Origin: VGRW01 sp031396695
Lineage (GTDB): Bacteria; Myxococcota_A; UBA9160; SZUA-336
Direction of reading: 5' to 3'
NCBI GenBank assembly: GCA_031396695.1
Contig: JANNLG010000122.1
Span: forward strand, 1-8,025
Length of the DNA stretch: 8,025 nucleotides
Below the pieces are notes generated by a model. The model searched no databases. It was given only the letters and a program-made list of their open reading frames with translations, and was not told where the DNA came from. The position numbers and the translations under genes are program-made. Below are positions 1 through 6,554 of the stretch, piece after piece (the first letter of the stretch is position 1; each line of letters opens with the position of its first letter).

Positions 1-1154
1 TGGCGCGCGAGCCACTTCAGAGCGGGCAGATCCACGACGTTCCCGCCGCCGAAGCGCGCGAGCGCTTCTCCCTCGGCGCGCTTCCCGTTCTGCGCGACGA
101 TGCGCAGCTCGCCCTCGCTGCCCTGTCCGGAGTACATCGCCACGCAGGTGCCGCGCGCCGCCTTGGACAGCAGCCGTTCCAGGTCCGCGTCGGCGAGCCG
201 CATGCTGCTGCTCACGTCGACCAGCACCGTGCCGCGCGACTGCGCGGCGCGCTTGCGGAAGATCGCGCGGTCGACTGCCCAGCGGTGCGTGTGGCGCACG
301 ACGCTGCCCTCGGTCGCAGCGCGCCAAGCGCGCAGACCGCGCGTGTTGGGCAGCGTGCGCGTGAGCCGCGCGTGCGCGATCTGCATGCGGCCCGGCTCGG
401 AGCTCGCTGACTCCTCGCGCTTCGGTACGAACGGGCTGCCGGCGGGAGTCATGGACGCGGGCACGTCTACGTGGCCCTCGCTGCAGTTCAGAACCAGCAG
501 GCTGCGCGAGACGCCGTTCGCGTCGAGCAAGCCGAGCGCACGCAGCGTGCGCGCCAGGTCCTGCGCCAGTTCGCGCGCGAAGAGCTCGGGCGCGACCTCG
601 CCGCGGCTGCGGATGCGCGCCCGCTCGAGCTCCACGTGCACACGGCGCGTCGCGTCGAAGGCGAGCTCCGCCTCCGGGTCCGCGAGCCGCGCGAGCTGAC
701 CGCACAAGCGTTTCTCGACGCTCGTGCCGACGGACGCCACGCTGCGCATGAACAGCGCGAAGCCGTCGCCGTGCTTCGCGTCGTTCGCGAGCAGCCAACC
801 GATGCGCAGGTCGCCCACCTCGCCGAGCTCGACCGGCACGCCGCGCGCGCGCAGCGCCAGGTTCACGCGCGCGTCCTCGACCGCGGCCAGCACGCGCGGG
901 TCGAAGGGCACCTGCGCGGGCGCGAGCAGCGACCAGCGCACGTGGCCGAGCTCGTGGCGCGAGATCGCCCGACCCTCGGGCTCGAGCGGCACCCACATCA
1001 CGCGCGACATCTTGTCGACCGCGCCCGACATCTCGCTCGTCGAGCGCTCGAGCGAGTCGACGATCGCATACGGCTTGTGCGCGCCCGCCGCGTGCATCTC
1101 GACCAGCTCCGGATACGGAAGAAACCTGCCTCGCGAGTTTGCTTCGATGTGCAT
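1..1154 (-). CDS. vWA-domain protein with an N-terminal HELGH motif (CobT-like), partial at its 3' end
   Basis: No ORF closes inside the window, so I translated the minus strand by hand from the ATG at 1154-1152. It stays open for 384 codons to the left edge, so the C-terminus is missing. Two regions are recognisable. At residues 66-75 there is an HELGH (H67, E68, H71), an HExxH zinc-metallopeptidase signature, followed by an EDAR stretch at 93-96 that could supply a third ligand. At residues 309-318 there is the vWA MIDAS motif DVSSS (D313, S315, S317), with a glycine-rich FGGGN at 368-372 later in the fold. This architecture recalls the CobT-like vWA proteins encoded next to MoxR/CobS-like ATPases. 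The start follows the ATPase stop by 2 nt, with a GGGAG 10 nt upstream, so translation is probably coupled. The vWA assignment is firm. Peptidase activity is only a possibility, and cobalamin chelatase activity is not supported because no other cobalamin genes are present. Confidence 0.85.
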   Translation of the reverse strand, partial: MHIEANSRGRFLPYPELVEMHAAGAHKPYAIVDSLERSTSEMSGAVDKMSRVMWVPLEPEGRAISRHELGHVRWSLLAPAQVPFDPRVLAAVEDARVNLALRARGVPVELGEVGDLRIGWLLANDAKHGDGFALFMRSVASVGTSVEKRLCGQLARLADPEAELAFDATRRVHVELERARIRSRGEVAPELFARELAQDLARTLRALGLLDANGVSRSLLVLNCSEGHVDVPASMTPAGSPFVPKREESASSEPGRMQIAHARLTRTLPNTRGLRAWRAATEGSVVRHTHRWAVDRAIFRKRAAQSRGTVLVDVSSSMRLADADLERLLSKAARGTCVAMYSGQGSEGELRIVAQNGKRAEGEALARFGGGNVVDLPALKWLAR

Positions 1155-1156
1155 GG

Positions 1157-1900
1157 CTACTTCGCTCCCGCGAGCACGAGCGCGTCGTGGAACAGCGAGC
1201 CGCGCGCGGCGCCGAGCACGATCAAACAGGCGACTCGCAGGCCGAACTCATGGGCCAGGCGGTCGATCGCGAGCACCGGCCGCACGCTCACGCGCCGCTC
1301 TTCGTCGAGCGCCATGCCGCGCCGCACCACCTCGCGCAGCGGCTCCGACAGCCGCGCGAGCGCGCTCGGATGCGGCTCACGGATCTCGAGCACCGCGTCG
1401 AAGCGGTCGCGCAGCGCCGCGGGCAGATCGTCGGGCGCTTGGTTGTCGGTGACTACGACTTGGAAGCCCTTGGCGGGCGTGACGGTCTCGCCCGTCGGCA
1501 GTGTGATGCGCGCCGTGTCGCTGTTCTCCAAGACCGGATAGAGAAATGCGAGCGCGTCCTCCGAAGCGTGGCTCAGCTCGTTCAGAACCAGCCGCGCGCC
1601 CTCGCGCATCGCGCGCACGACCGGACCGTCGTGCCACACGATGCACTCGCCCATGGGCAGGTAGGTGCCGCGCAGCTCCGCCGCCGGCGTCTCCGGCATC
1701 AGCGTGCACGCGTACAGCGCGCGGTCCTGGCGCCGGATCATGTACGCGGCGTAGGTCTTGCCGACGCCGGGCAGTCCGTACAGATAGATGCGCAGCGCGA
1801 CCTCCGAGCCGAGCACGCGCTCGATCAGCTCCCAGTCGATCGTGTCGGTCTTGCTGTCGGTCTTGGTGTTGGCATTCCGGGTCTTCGTCTTCTCGGCCAT
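1157..1900 (-). CDS. MoxR/CobS-like AAA+ ATPase
   Basis: 247-aa AAA+ ATPase of the AAA_5/MoxR type. After a Lys/Thr-rich tail (1-20) come Walker A GLPGVGKT at 42-49, a hydrophobic Walker B strand LVLNEL at 104-109, a sensor-1-like VVTDN at 149-153, and arginine-finger candidates R164/R166 in LRDRF. The usual Walker B aspartate is Asn (N107), while the catalytic Glu (E108) is kept. The protein is shorter than typical MoxR (about 300-350 aa), so the C-terminal lid is reduced. Such ATPases usually act as chaperone-like remodellers with a partner vWA protein, here the next gene 2 nt downstream. The ATG start is preceded by AAGGGAG at suitable spacing. The 40-nt gap to the upstream membrane-protein gene suggests one transcript. 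ATPase class is confident; the substrate is unknown. Confidence 0.9.
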   Translation of the reverse strand: MAEKTKTRNANTKTDSKTDTIDWELIERVLGSEVALRIYLYGLPGVGKTYAAYMIRRQDRALYACTLMPETPAAELRGTYLPMGECIVWHDGPVVRAMREGARLVLNELSHASEDALAFLYPVLENSDTARITLPTGETVTPAKGFQVVVTDNQAPDDLPAALRDRFDAVLEIREPHPSALARLSEPLREVVRRGMALDEERRVSVRPVLAIDRLAHEFGLRVACLIVLGAARGSLFHDALVLAGAK

Positions 1901-1940
1901 GACTCGCTCTCCCTTCCAGTGAGTCGGTTCGAAGACGAGG

Positions 1941-2789
1941 CTACGCGCGAACCTGCTCCGCCCTCACTTGGCCCAAAGAAATCCTGCTCGGACCAGCGGG
2001 CTTCGCGTCCGCCGACGGAATCTCCGCAGGGGGCACGGACAACAGGAGCTCCGACTTCCAATCGAGCGCCCACTTCAGATCGGGCACACGCGCGGGGATC
2101 GGCGCGGTCACCAGCTCGACCATGTGGAAGCCCGGACGCACCAGCAGATCTGCGTGGCGCTGCTGCAGCAGGTACGCCCACGCGAGCGTCGACGCGCCGT
2201 CCAGTCCGAAGAAGCCGACGTAGGTCGGGCCGCCCCGCCACAGTTCGGGCTGATTCACGACGAACGCCGCGGTGCGGCCCATGCCTTTGACCTTCCGCTC
2301 GCCGCTCCCGTCGCGCGAATTCAGCAGCGAGTAGTCGGCGCGCTCGCTCTGCATGAACTGCACGTCGCGACGGTTCTCGTAGCCCGCGCGAATCAGCGGG
2401 TGCAGCCACGGCTGGAGCGTCATCACCATGCGCGTCAGCTCCGCAAAGTAGAGCCTCCACACAAGATCGGTCAGCGCTTCGAGGGAGGTGTGGCCCCTGG
2501 GCATGTTCTTCCTCGGCGCGTCCTCGTCGTCGTCCCGCGAATTGCGCGACCCCGAGAGCACGACGTCGCCGGAACGCATGTCCGAGCAGTCGATCTCCAT
2601 CCACTCGCCCTTGCGCCCGGGCGGCGGCGGATAGTTGAGCTTCACCGAGCCCATGCCGAAGCCGAGCGCGAGAAACGCGGCCGTCACCAGCCAGACGGGC
2701 AACGCGTCGCGCTGCAGGCTGATCGGAATCTTCCGGTTCGCCTGGTGCGCCTTGAAGAAGGACAGGAACAGATGGACGAGTGGCGCCAA
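1941..2789 (-). CDS. Unrecognised protein with one membrane segment, upstream of the AAA/vWA pair
   Basis: 282 aa from a TTG start. I do not recognise the family. Visible parts: a short N-terminal stretch; one hydrophobic segment at 30-49 (LPVWLVTAAFLALGFGMGSV), which is a likely membrane anchor; a proline run PPPP at 54-57; an acidic cluster DDDED at 86-90; and a largely polar remainder with several Trp and aromatic residues (WRLYF, PELWRGGPTYVGFFG). The same frame is open upstream to an ATG at 2984, but that start would overlap the kinase gene by 59 nt, and the added residues are Arg/Ala-rich and look like non-coding shadow. The TTG at 2789 instead sits 7 nt after a perfect GGAGG and is preferred. 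The gene is 40 nt from the ATPase gene in the same direction, so it may be the membrane partner or substrate of the AAA/vWA pair. That link is inference from position only. Confidence 0.7.
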   Translation of the reverse strand: MAPLVHLFLSFFKAHQANRKIPISLQRDALPVWLVTAAFLALGFGMGSVKLNYPPPPGRKGEWMEIDCSDMRSGDVVLSGSRNSRDDDEDAPRKNMPRGHTSLEALTDLVWRLYFAELTRMVMTLQPWLHPLIRAGYENRRDVQFMQSERADYSLLNSRDGSGERKVKGMGRTAAFVVNQPELWRGGPTYVGFFGLDGASTLAWAYLLQQRHADLLVRPGFHMVELVTAPIPARVPDLKWALDWKSELLLSVPPAEIPSADAKPAGPSRISLGQVRAEQVRA

Positions 2790-2793
2790 TGGT

Positions 2794-2802
2794 CTCCCTC
2801 CC
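2794..2802 (-). promoter_or_regulatory. Ribosome binding site supporting a TTG start
   Basis: The minus strand reads GGGAGGGAG followed by ACCA and TTG. The core GGAGG (2801-2797) is 7 nt from the TTG at 2789-2787, an ideal spacing. This decides the start of the membrane-protein gene in favour of TTG over the far upstream ATG. Confidence 0.7.
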
Positions 2803-2812
2803 AAAGGACGCG

Positions 2813-2827
2813 GCGCCCGAGGGGCGC
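2813..2827. repeat. GC-rich inverted repeat in the leader of the membrane-protein gene
   Basis: GCGCCC-GAG-GGGCGC is a perfect 6-bp stem with a 3-nt loop. It lies 23 nt before the TTG start and just upstream of the ribosome binding site. It could form a leader hairpin in the mRNA, but short GC palindromes are common in DNA of this composition. Confidence 0.35.
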
Positions 2828-2879
2828 ACCGCGCCACGCCCTCAGGTATCGCACGCCCGACGGCGATATCGAACCTGGC

Positions 2880-2916
2880 CCGAAAAGTTTCGGCGGGGCG
2901 GTGACAGAACGCCCCG
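2880..2916 (-). terminator. Tandem hairpins after the kinase gene, possible weak terminator
   Basis: Reading along the minus strand after the kinase stop (2926), a perfect 7-bp stem appears: CGGGGCG / CGCCCCG with a 9-nt loop (2894-2916). It is followed at once by CCGAAA-CT-TTTCGG (2880-2893). There is no T-run after the first stem beyond the TTTT inside the second, so this is not a textbook intrinsic terminator. The position at the end of the cytochrome/two-component operon makes transcript termination or 3'-end stabilisation plausible. Confidence 0.4.
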
Positions 2917-2925
2917 TCCCAGCAG

Positions 2926-4302
2926 CTACGCCGCGACGAACGCAGCCTCCGGAAAGCGCACACGGACCTGGAAGCCGCGGCCACCCGCGGCGTCAGTGAA
3001 CGCGAGCGCGGCGCCGTGGAGCTCGGCGATGCGCGCCGAGATCGAAAGGCCGAGTCCGGCTCCGGTCTCGCTCGTTCCCAGCCCGCGGTAGAACCGATCC
3101 GTGACGCGCGGTTTGTCGACCGCCGCGAGCCCGGGCCCCTCGTCGCTGACGCTCAGCTCGAGCGCCGAGCCTGCTCGCTGCACGATGACCCGCACACATC
3201 CACCCTCGGGCCCGTAGCGAACCGCGTTGTCGACGAGGTTGCGCAGCAGGACATGGAGCAGCGTCGCATCTCCCGGCACGACGGCGGTCGGATCGCCTAC
3301 CAGCTCCAGGGCGACGCGCCGTGCATGCGCCTCGGGCGCGACCTCTGCGAGAACCTCGCGTGCGATCGGAACGAGATCGCATGGGACCATGCGTCCCTGC
3401 CACGCGTCGGCCTCGAGGCGCGCGAGCGTGAGCAGCTGCGTCGAGAGGTGCGCAGCCCGATCGCAGCCCGCCATGACCAGCTCCAGCGCCCGGCGCCGCT
3501 CGGCAGCGTCGGTCGCGTCGTGCGCAACCTGAGCCTGGGCGCGGATCGCCGCGAGCGGCGTGCGCAGCTCGTGCGCGGCATCGGCGGTGAATGTGCGCTC
3601 GCGCTCGATGCCTTGCGAGATACGCGCAAAGAGCGAATTCAGCCGTTCGACCAACGGACGGATCTCGAGCGGCGTTCCGCTGAGCGCGAGCGGCTCGAGC
3701 CGCGCCGGATCACGGCTCGCGACCGCGTCCGCGATCACAGCCAGCGGCGCCAGCCCGCGCCCGATCGCGATCAACAGTCCGAGCGCGAGCAGCGGCAGGG
3801 CCACGACCAGCGGCAGCAAGAGATGCTCGGCGATCTCGCGGCTGACCGCATCGCGCGCATCCACGCGCTCGCCGACCTGTACGAGCACGCGCCGGTCGAG
3901 CGCCCAGGTGCTGAACACCCGCCAGCGCTCTTCGCCCGAGACACCATCGCTGAATCCCTTTTCGCTGCTCGAGAGCCGTTCGCGCGGCGCCGACACGGAG
4001 TGCACGCGCAGCCGCCGGCCGCGCTCCCAGACCTGGAACGCCACGTTGCGCGCGTAGCGGTGCAGGAGCGGCGCATGCTCGAACTCCAGCTCCAGCTCGT
4101 GGTCGTCGTCGTCACCCTCCTCCGCGTGCGGGAGCTGCGCGACGAGCAGAGCGGCGGACTGTGCCAGGTGCGCGTCAAAGAGCTCGTCGAGCTCCTCTCG
4201 CGCGTACCAGTACCCCGACAAAGAGACGGCGATCCAGGCCATGGCGACGGCCGACAGGACGCCCGCAAGCAGGCGTCCGCGCAGAGATCGGACCGCCCTC
4301 AC
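2926..4302 (-). CDS. Sensor histidine kinase, QseC/PmrB-like
   Basis: 458-aa inner-membrane sensor kinase. Order of parts: membrane segment about 9-31; periplasmic sensor region about 32-160; second membrane segment about 161-181; HAMP-like linker and dimerisation helix with H-box AAHELRTPL (phospho-acceptor H244); then the ATPase domain with N-box LLRNLVDNAVRYG (352-364), G1 DEGPGL (387-392), F-box FYRG (404-407) and G2 GAGLGL (414-419). The periplasmic part contains a dense acidic stretch, EEGDDDDHELELEFEH at 61-76, which could bind cations or heme-related ligands. The start codon is GTG, and GTGA overlaps the response regulator stop by 4 nt, so the two are translationally coupled. It probably phosphorylates that regulator. 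The signal is unknown; the operon suggests a respiratory, O2/NO or metal cue. Confidence 0.95.
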   Translation of the reverse strand: MRAVRSLRGRLLAGVLSAVAMAWIAVSLSGYWYAREELDELFDAHLAQSAALLVAQLPHAEEGDDDDHELELEFEHAPLLHRYARNVAFQVWERGRRLRVHSVSAPRERLSSSEKGFSDGVSGEERWRVFSTWALDRRVLVQVGERVDARDAVSREIAEHLLLPLVVALPLLALGLLIAIGRGLAPLAVIADAVASRDPARLEPLALSGTPLEIRPLVERLNSLFARISQGIERERTFTADAAHELRTPLAAIRAQAQVAHDATDAAERRRALELVMAGCDRAAHLSTQLLTLARLEADAWQGRMVPCDLVPIAREVLAEVAPEAHARRVALELVGDPTAVVPGDATLLHVLLRNLVDNAVRYGPEGGCVRVIVQRAGSALELSVSDEGPGLAAVDKPRVTDRFYRGLGTSETGAGLGLSISARIAELHGAALAFTDAAGGRGFQVRVRFPEAAFVAA

Positions 4303-4964
4303 GACAAGTCCTTCGGGAGCACGTAGCCGACACCGCGGAGTGTGACGATCACCTCGGGTGCGAGCTTCCGGCGCAGATGGTGAACGTGAACCTCGACCGC
4401 GTTCGACTCGAGCTCCTCGCCCCAGCCATACACACGTTCCGCGATCTGGTCCTTCGACAGCACTCGCCCCGCAGCTCGGGCGAGCTCGTGTAAGAGCGCG
4501 AATTCCCGCGGAGAGAGGGCGATCGAGCGGCCCCGGAACGTCGTCTCGTGCGCGGCCGGATCGAGGCGGAGCGGCCCGACCTCGAGCACCGGCGCCGCCT
4601 GACCCGAGCCGCGCCGGGCGAGTGCGCGAAGGCGAGCGGCGAGCTCGTCCAGGTCGACGGGCTTCACGATGTAGTCGTCAGCGCCCGCGTCGAGGCCCGC
4701 GACTCGATCGGAGACGGCGTCCCGCGCGGTGAGGATCAGCACCGGAACCGCGTTGTGCGCGCCGCGAAGCTGTCTCAATACCTCCATGCCATCGAGCTTC
4801 GGCAGGCCCAGGTCGAGCACGACGGCGCCGAACGGCTCCGTGCCGAGGGCCACCACTGCCGAACGTCCGTCGCGCGTCCAGTCGGCAGAGAATCCGCGCT
4901 GAGTCAGACCGACGCGCAGCGCATCCCCGAGGAGGGGATCGTCTTCGACGACCAGGACGCGCAT
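4299..4964 (-). CDS. OmpR/PhoB-family response regulator, QseB/PmrA-like
   Basis: 221 aa. The receiver domain (1-115) has the acidic pocket E7/D8/D9, phospho-acceptor D51 in LDLGLPKLDG, T79, and K101 in the IVKP motif. The C-terminal winged helix (about 124-218) is of OmpR type and contains SPREFALLHEL and a recognition-helix region with SNAVEVHVHHLRRKL, typical of the QseB/PmrA group. I chose the ATG at 4964, which gives the standard MRVLVVEDD beginning. An ATG 54 nt further upstream would run into the cytochrome b gene and add unrelated residues. A GAGGAG lies 12 nt before the chosen start, overlapping the end of the cytochrome gene, which stops 7 nt upstream. It is expected to bind DNA upstream of this operon (see the direct repeat at 6505-6521) and perhaps other promoters. 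Confidence 0.95.
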   Translation of the reverse strand: MRVLVVEDDPLLGDALRVGLTQRGFSADWTRDGRSAVVALGTEPFGAVVLDLGLPKLDGMEVLRQLRGAHNAVPVLILTARDAVSDRVAGLDAGADDYIVKPVDLDELAARLRALARRGSGQAAPVLEVGPLRLDPAAHETTFRGRSIALSPREFALLHELARAAGRVLSKDQIAERVYGWGEELESNAVEVHVHHLRRKLAPEVIVTLRGVGYVLPKDLS

Positions 4965-4971
4965 GGCAGAA

Positions 4972-5544
4972 TCAAACTCCTCGGTTCGCAGCGTCGCGAA
5001 CGAGCTCGCGGGAATCAATTCCCGGCGCAGCGCGCTTGCGACCCGTGATCATCGACGCGACCAGATTCTCGCCCTGCAGCGCGCTCAGCGCGACGACTCC
5101 GACGACGTGCGCGCAGACGACTAGGAGCATCGCGATCGCCGAGCCCTCGTGTGCCTCCTCGAGCCAGTCGCCCCCGATCTCCTGATAGGTGGCCCAGCCC
5201 GTCGCCGCGACGACGAGTCCCAGGCCGAGAAGGCACGGGATCATGATGATGGCGATCGGGCCGTGCCCTTCGTGCGCCTCCGGCTGGCCTCGCACGACGC
5301 TCTTCGCGTAGCGCAGGAGCGCCCGAGGCGAGTGCCGCAGCTGCGAGAAACGCGCATGCCGTCCGCCGATGAAGCCCCACACGATCCGGAATGCGATGGC
5401 CGCGACGAAGACGTAGCCGCAGAGCAGGTGAAGATCGCGCTGGCGCTCGCTGTCGCCGGTCAGAAACGCGCCGGCGAAGCTCGCGGCCAGAACCCAGTGG
5501 TAGACGCGGAGCGGAAGATCCCAGACGAGCGCTCGATCCGTCAT
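4972..5544 (-). CDS. Cytochrome b561-family membrane protein, quinol-to-DHC electron donor
   Basis: 190-aa integral membrane protein with about four hydrophobic helices (roughly 14-30, 38-60, 96-118, 135-156). Candidate heme b ligands are H16 in VYHW, H39 in DLHLLCGY, H132 in EEAHEG and H146 in VCAHVVG, the pattern of the prokaryotic cytochrome b561 / Ni,Fe-hydrogenase b-subunit family. The loop GFIGGRHARF is also typical. It likely oxidises membrane quinol and passes electrons to the periplasmic diheme cytochrome encoded just upstream. The ATG at 5544 overlaps the DHC stop (ATGA, 4 nt) and has GGGAG 7 nt before it inside the DHC gene. A longer in-frame reading up to 5907 exists, but its extra residues are an out-of-frame shadow of the DHC gene. 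The C-terminal 25 residues are polar and cytoplasmic. Confidence 0.93.
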   Translation of the reverse strand: MTDRALVWDLPLRVYHWVLAASFAGAFLTGDSERQRDLHLLCGYVFVAAIAFRIVWGFIGGRHARFSQLRHSPRALLRYAKSVVRGQPEAHEGHGPIAIIMIPCLLGLGLVVAATGWATYQEIGGDWLEEAHEGSAIAMLLVVCAHVVGVVALSALQGENLVASMITGRKRAAPGIDSRELVRDAANRGV

Positions 5545-6035
5545 TTCTGAACTCCCTTCTTCGGGAGACGCAGCGTGCGTTCCGAGTAACTGCCTCGCTC
5601 CGCCTCGCGGTGACACGATCCGCAGCTCGAGAGCGAGATGGCATCCGGACCGCTCTTCAGCCGGGCAGGCACCTCGTCGTGCTCGTGGCGGAACCAGCGG
5701 GCTTCCGTGATGCGAAGGACGGGCTTTCCGTCCTGCGTGGTCTGCTTGCTTCGGGCGGTCGAGGCCAGCAGCGTGCGCAGGCTCGCCAGCGTCGCAGCAT
5801 CGACGCTCGCGTCGGTACCAAAGTGCTGGTCGAGTCCGTCGAGAACCGCGTTCCAGGAGCTCGCGCCGAGCATCCGACCCGGGAATGCGACGTGACACGA
5901 GCCGCACTCTTCTACGTACTCGGGCGTGAGCGCGGTCGGTCGCGCTTCGCCCGAGAGAGCAGGCTGCGCAAACGCCAGCGCGCCGAGGAGAGCGACCGCG
6001 AGAGAACCGGCGGTCCTATGACTGTGCGCGGGCAT
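5541..6035 (-). CDS. dhc: Diheme cytochrome c (DHC), electron donor to SHP
   Basis: 164-aa secreted cytochrome. Residues 1-29 are a Sec signal peptide (basic start, hydrophobic LAVALLGALAFA). Two heme-binding CGSCH motifs stand at 44-48 and 138-142; possible sixth ligands include H71 and H117/H119 in FRHEHDEV. The order CGSCH, long middle, RHEHDEVP, CGSCH, together with the placement between an SHP gene and a cytochrome b561 gene, matches the DHC family known from Rhodobacter sphaeroides and Shewanella. There DHC shuttles electrons from the membrane cytochrome to SHP. The ATG at 6035 shares its A with the SHP stop (TGATG), so it is translationally coupled and lacks a strong ribosome site of its own. 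The reading frame extends upstream to 6422 inside the SHP gene, but that part is shadow. Confidence 0.92.
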   Translation of the reverse strand: MPAHSHRTAGSLAVALLGALAFAQPALSGEARPTALTPEYVEECGSCHVAFPGRMLGASSWNAVLDGLDQHFGTDASVDAATLASLRTLLASTARSKQTTQDGKPVLRITEARWFRHEHDEVPARLKSGPDAISLSSCGSCHREAERGSYSERTLRLPKKGVQK

Positions 6036-6454
6036 CAGCGCACCGCCTGCGCATCGAGGCTGCGCAGCCAGGCGAGCACGTCCCCGCGCTCCTGCGCGGT
6101 GCAGGTCCGATCCAGCACGTCGTTGCAGTTGCGGCGGAACCATTTCTCGACCTTCGCGGGATTCGTGAACCGCTTCGGGTTCGCCGCGGGCGCGAGCGGC
6201 TCGATCGCCTTTCCCGTCACCGTGTGCTTGCCGATCGCGCGCGGGTCGCTTCCGTGGCACGTCGCGCAGCTCCAGTCCCCGCCGTGCGACGCGTTGTAGA
6301 AGCGCTCGCCGCGCTGCGCCGAAAAGCCGGCGAACGACGCATCCTCGTTGCGCGCAGTAGCGGCGAGTGCCGCTTCGATGTCGGCCGGTTGCTCGGCACG
6401 AACGGCCGCCGCTCCGCTCCACAAGACCAGAGAGATCAGAACCCCGATTCTCAT
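6035..6454 (-). CDS. shp: SHP-type (sphaeroides heme protein) oxygen-binding cytochrome c, DUF1924 family
   Basis: 139-aa periplasmic monoheme cytochrome. Signal peptide 1-20 (cleavage likely after AVRA). Heme site CATCH at 63-67 with H67 as the proximal ligand. The C-terminal half carries the family hallmark GKxIxPLAPxxxPxRF (81-96) and EKWFRRNCNDVLDRTC (103-118). By analogy with R. sphaeroides SHP, N109 corresponds to the Asn that ligates the ferric heme and is displaced when O2 or NO binds, and C110-C118 to its nearby disulfide. All three are conserved here. SHP proteins bind O2 and NO and have been proposed to act as periplasmic NO dioxygenases or oxygen-handling proteins fed by DHC; the physiological role is not settled. 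The ATG start has GGAGG 7 nt upstream (6462-6466). It is the first gene of the five-gene operon. Confidence 0.93.
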   Translation of the reverse strand: MRIGVLISLVLWSGAAAVRAEQPADIEAALAATARNEDASFAGFSAQRGERFYNASHGGDWSCATCHGSDPRAIGKHTVTGKAIEPLAPAANPKRFTNPAKVEKWFRRNCNDVLDRTCTAQERGDVLAWLRSLDAQAVR

Positions 6455-6504
6455 CGCGTTGCCTCCATCGGTCGGTTGAACGACAGAGAGGCTTGCAACG
6501 GGTT

Positions 6505-6521
6505 CTTAAGCGGAGCTTACG
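6505..6521 (+). promoter_or_regulatory. PmrA/QseB-like direct repeat (CTTAAG-N5-CTTACG) upstream of shp
   Basis: Two half-sites, CTTAAG (6505-6510) and CTTACG (6516-6521), are separated by 5 nt. This matches the PmrA/QseB box (CTTAA-N6-CTTAA type) with one mismatch. It stands 50 nt upstream of the shp start in the only sizeable gap before the operon, and that operon itself encodes a QseB/PmrA-like regulator. The repeat reads on the plus strand, opposite to the operon. No convincing -10 or -35 hexamers are visible nearby. Binding and autoregulation are inference. Confidence 0.55.
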
Positions 6522-6554
6522 GTCGACTCCGGCGGCGGATCCTATCTTCGAGAG

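Noticed and set aside
1..1156. Cobalamin (CobT) cobaltochelatase subunit
   Set aside because: The vWA plus AAA pairing resembles CobST, but no other cobalamin gene is present and such pairs serve many unrelated roles.
471..1541. Plus-strand open reading frames opposite the vWA and ATPase genes
   Set aside because: Composition is low-complexity Arg/Ala/His with no domain, while the minus strand encodes clear MIDAS and Walker motifs.
1825..2829. Alternative minus-strand frame (334 codons) overlapping the membrane-protein gene
   Set aside because: The translation is Arg/Ala/Gly-rich without motifs or a credible ribosome site; the overlapping frame with a GGAGG-TTG start and a membrane segment is better.
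1968..2999. Plus-strand frame (343 codons) opposite the membrane-protein gene
   Set aside because: Arg/Gln/His-rich antisense shadow with no domain. The membrane-protein gene is less certain than its neighbours, so this strand choice is slightly less secure than elsewhere.
3016..4326. Long plus-strand open reading frame (436 codons) opposite the sensor kinase
   Set aside because: It is rich in Arg, Gln and Glu without motifs and exactly antisense to a kinase with all catalytic boxes. Long antisense frames are expected in such GC-rich DNA.
5545..5907. N-terminal extension of the cytochrome b561 gene
   Set aside because: The extra 121 residues are an out-of-frame reading of the DHC gene; the ATG at 5544 with GGGAG gives a standard-length family member.
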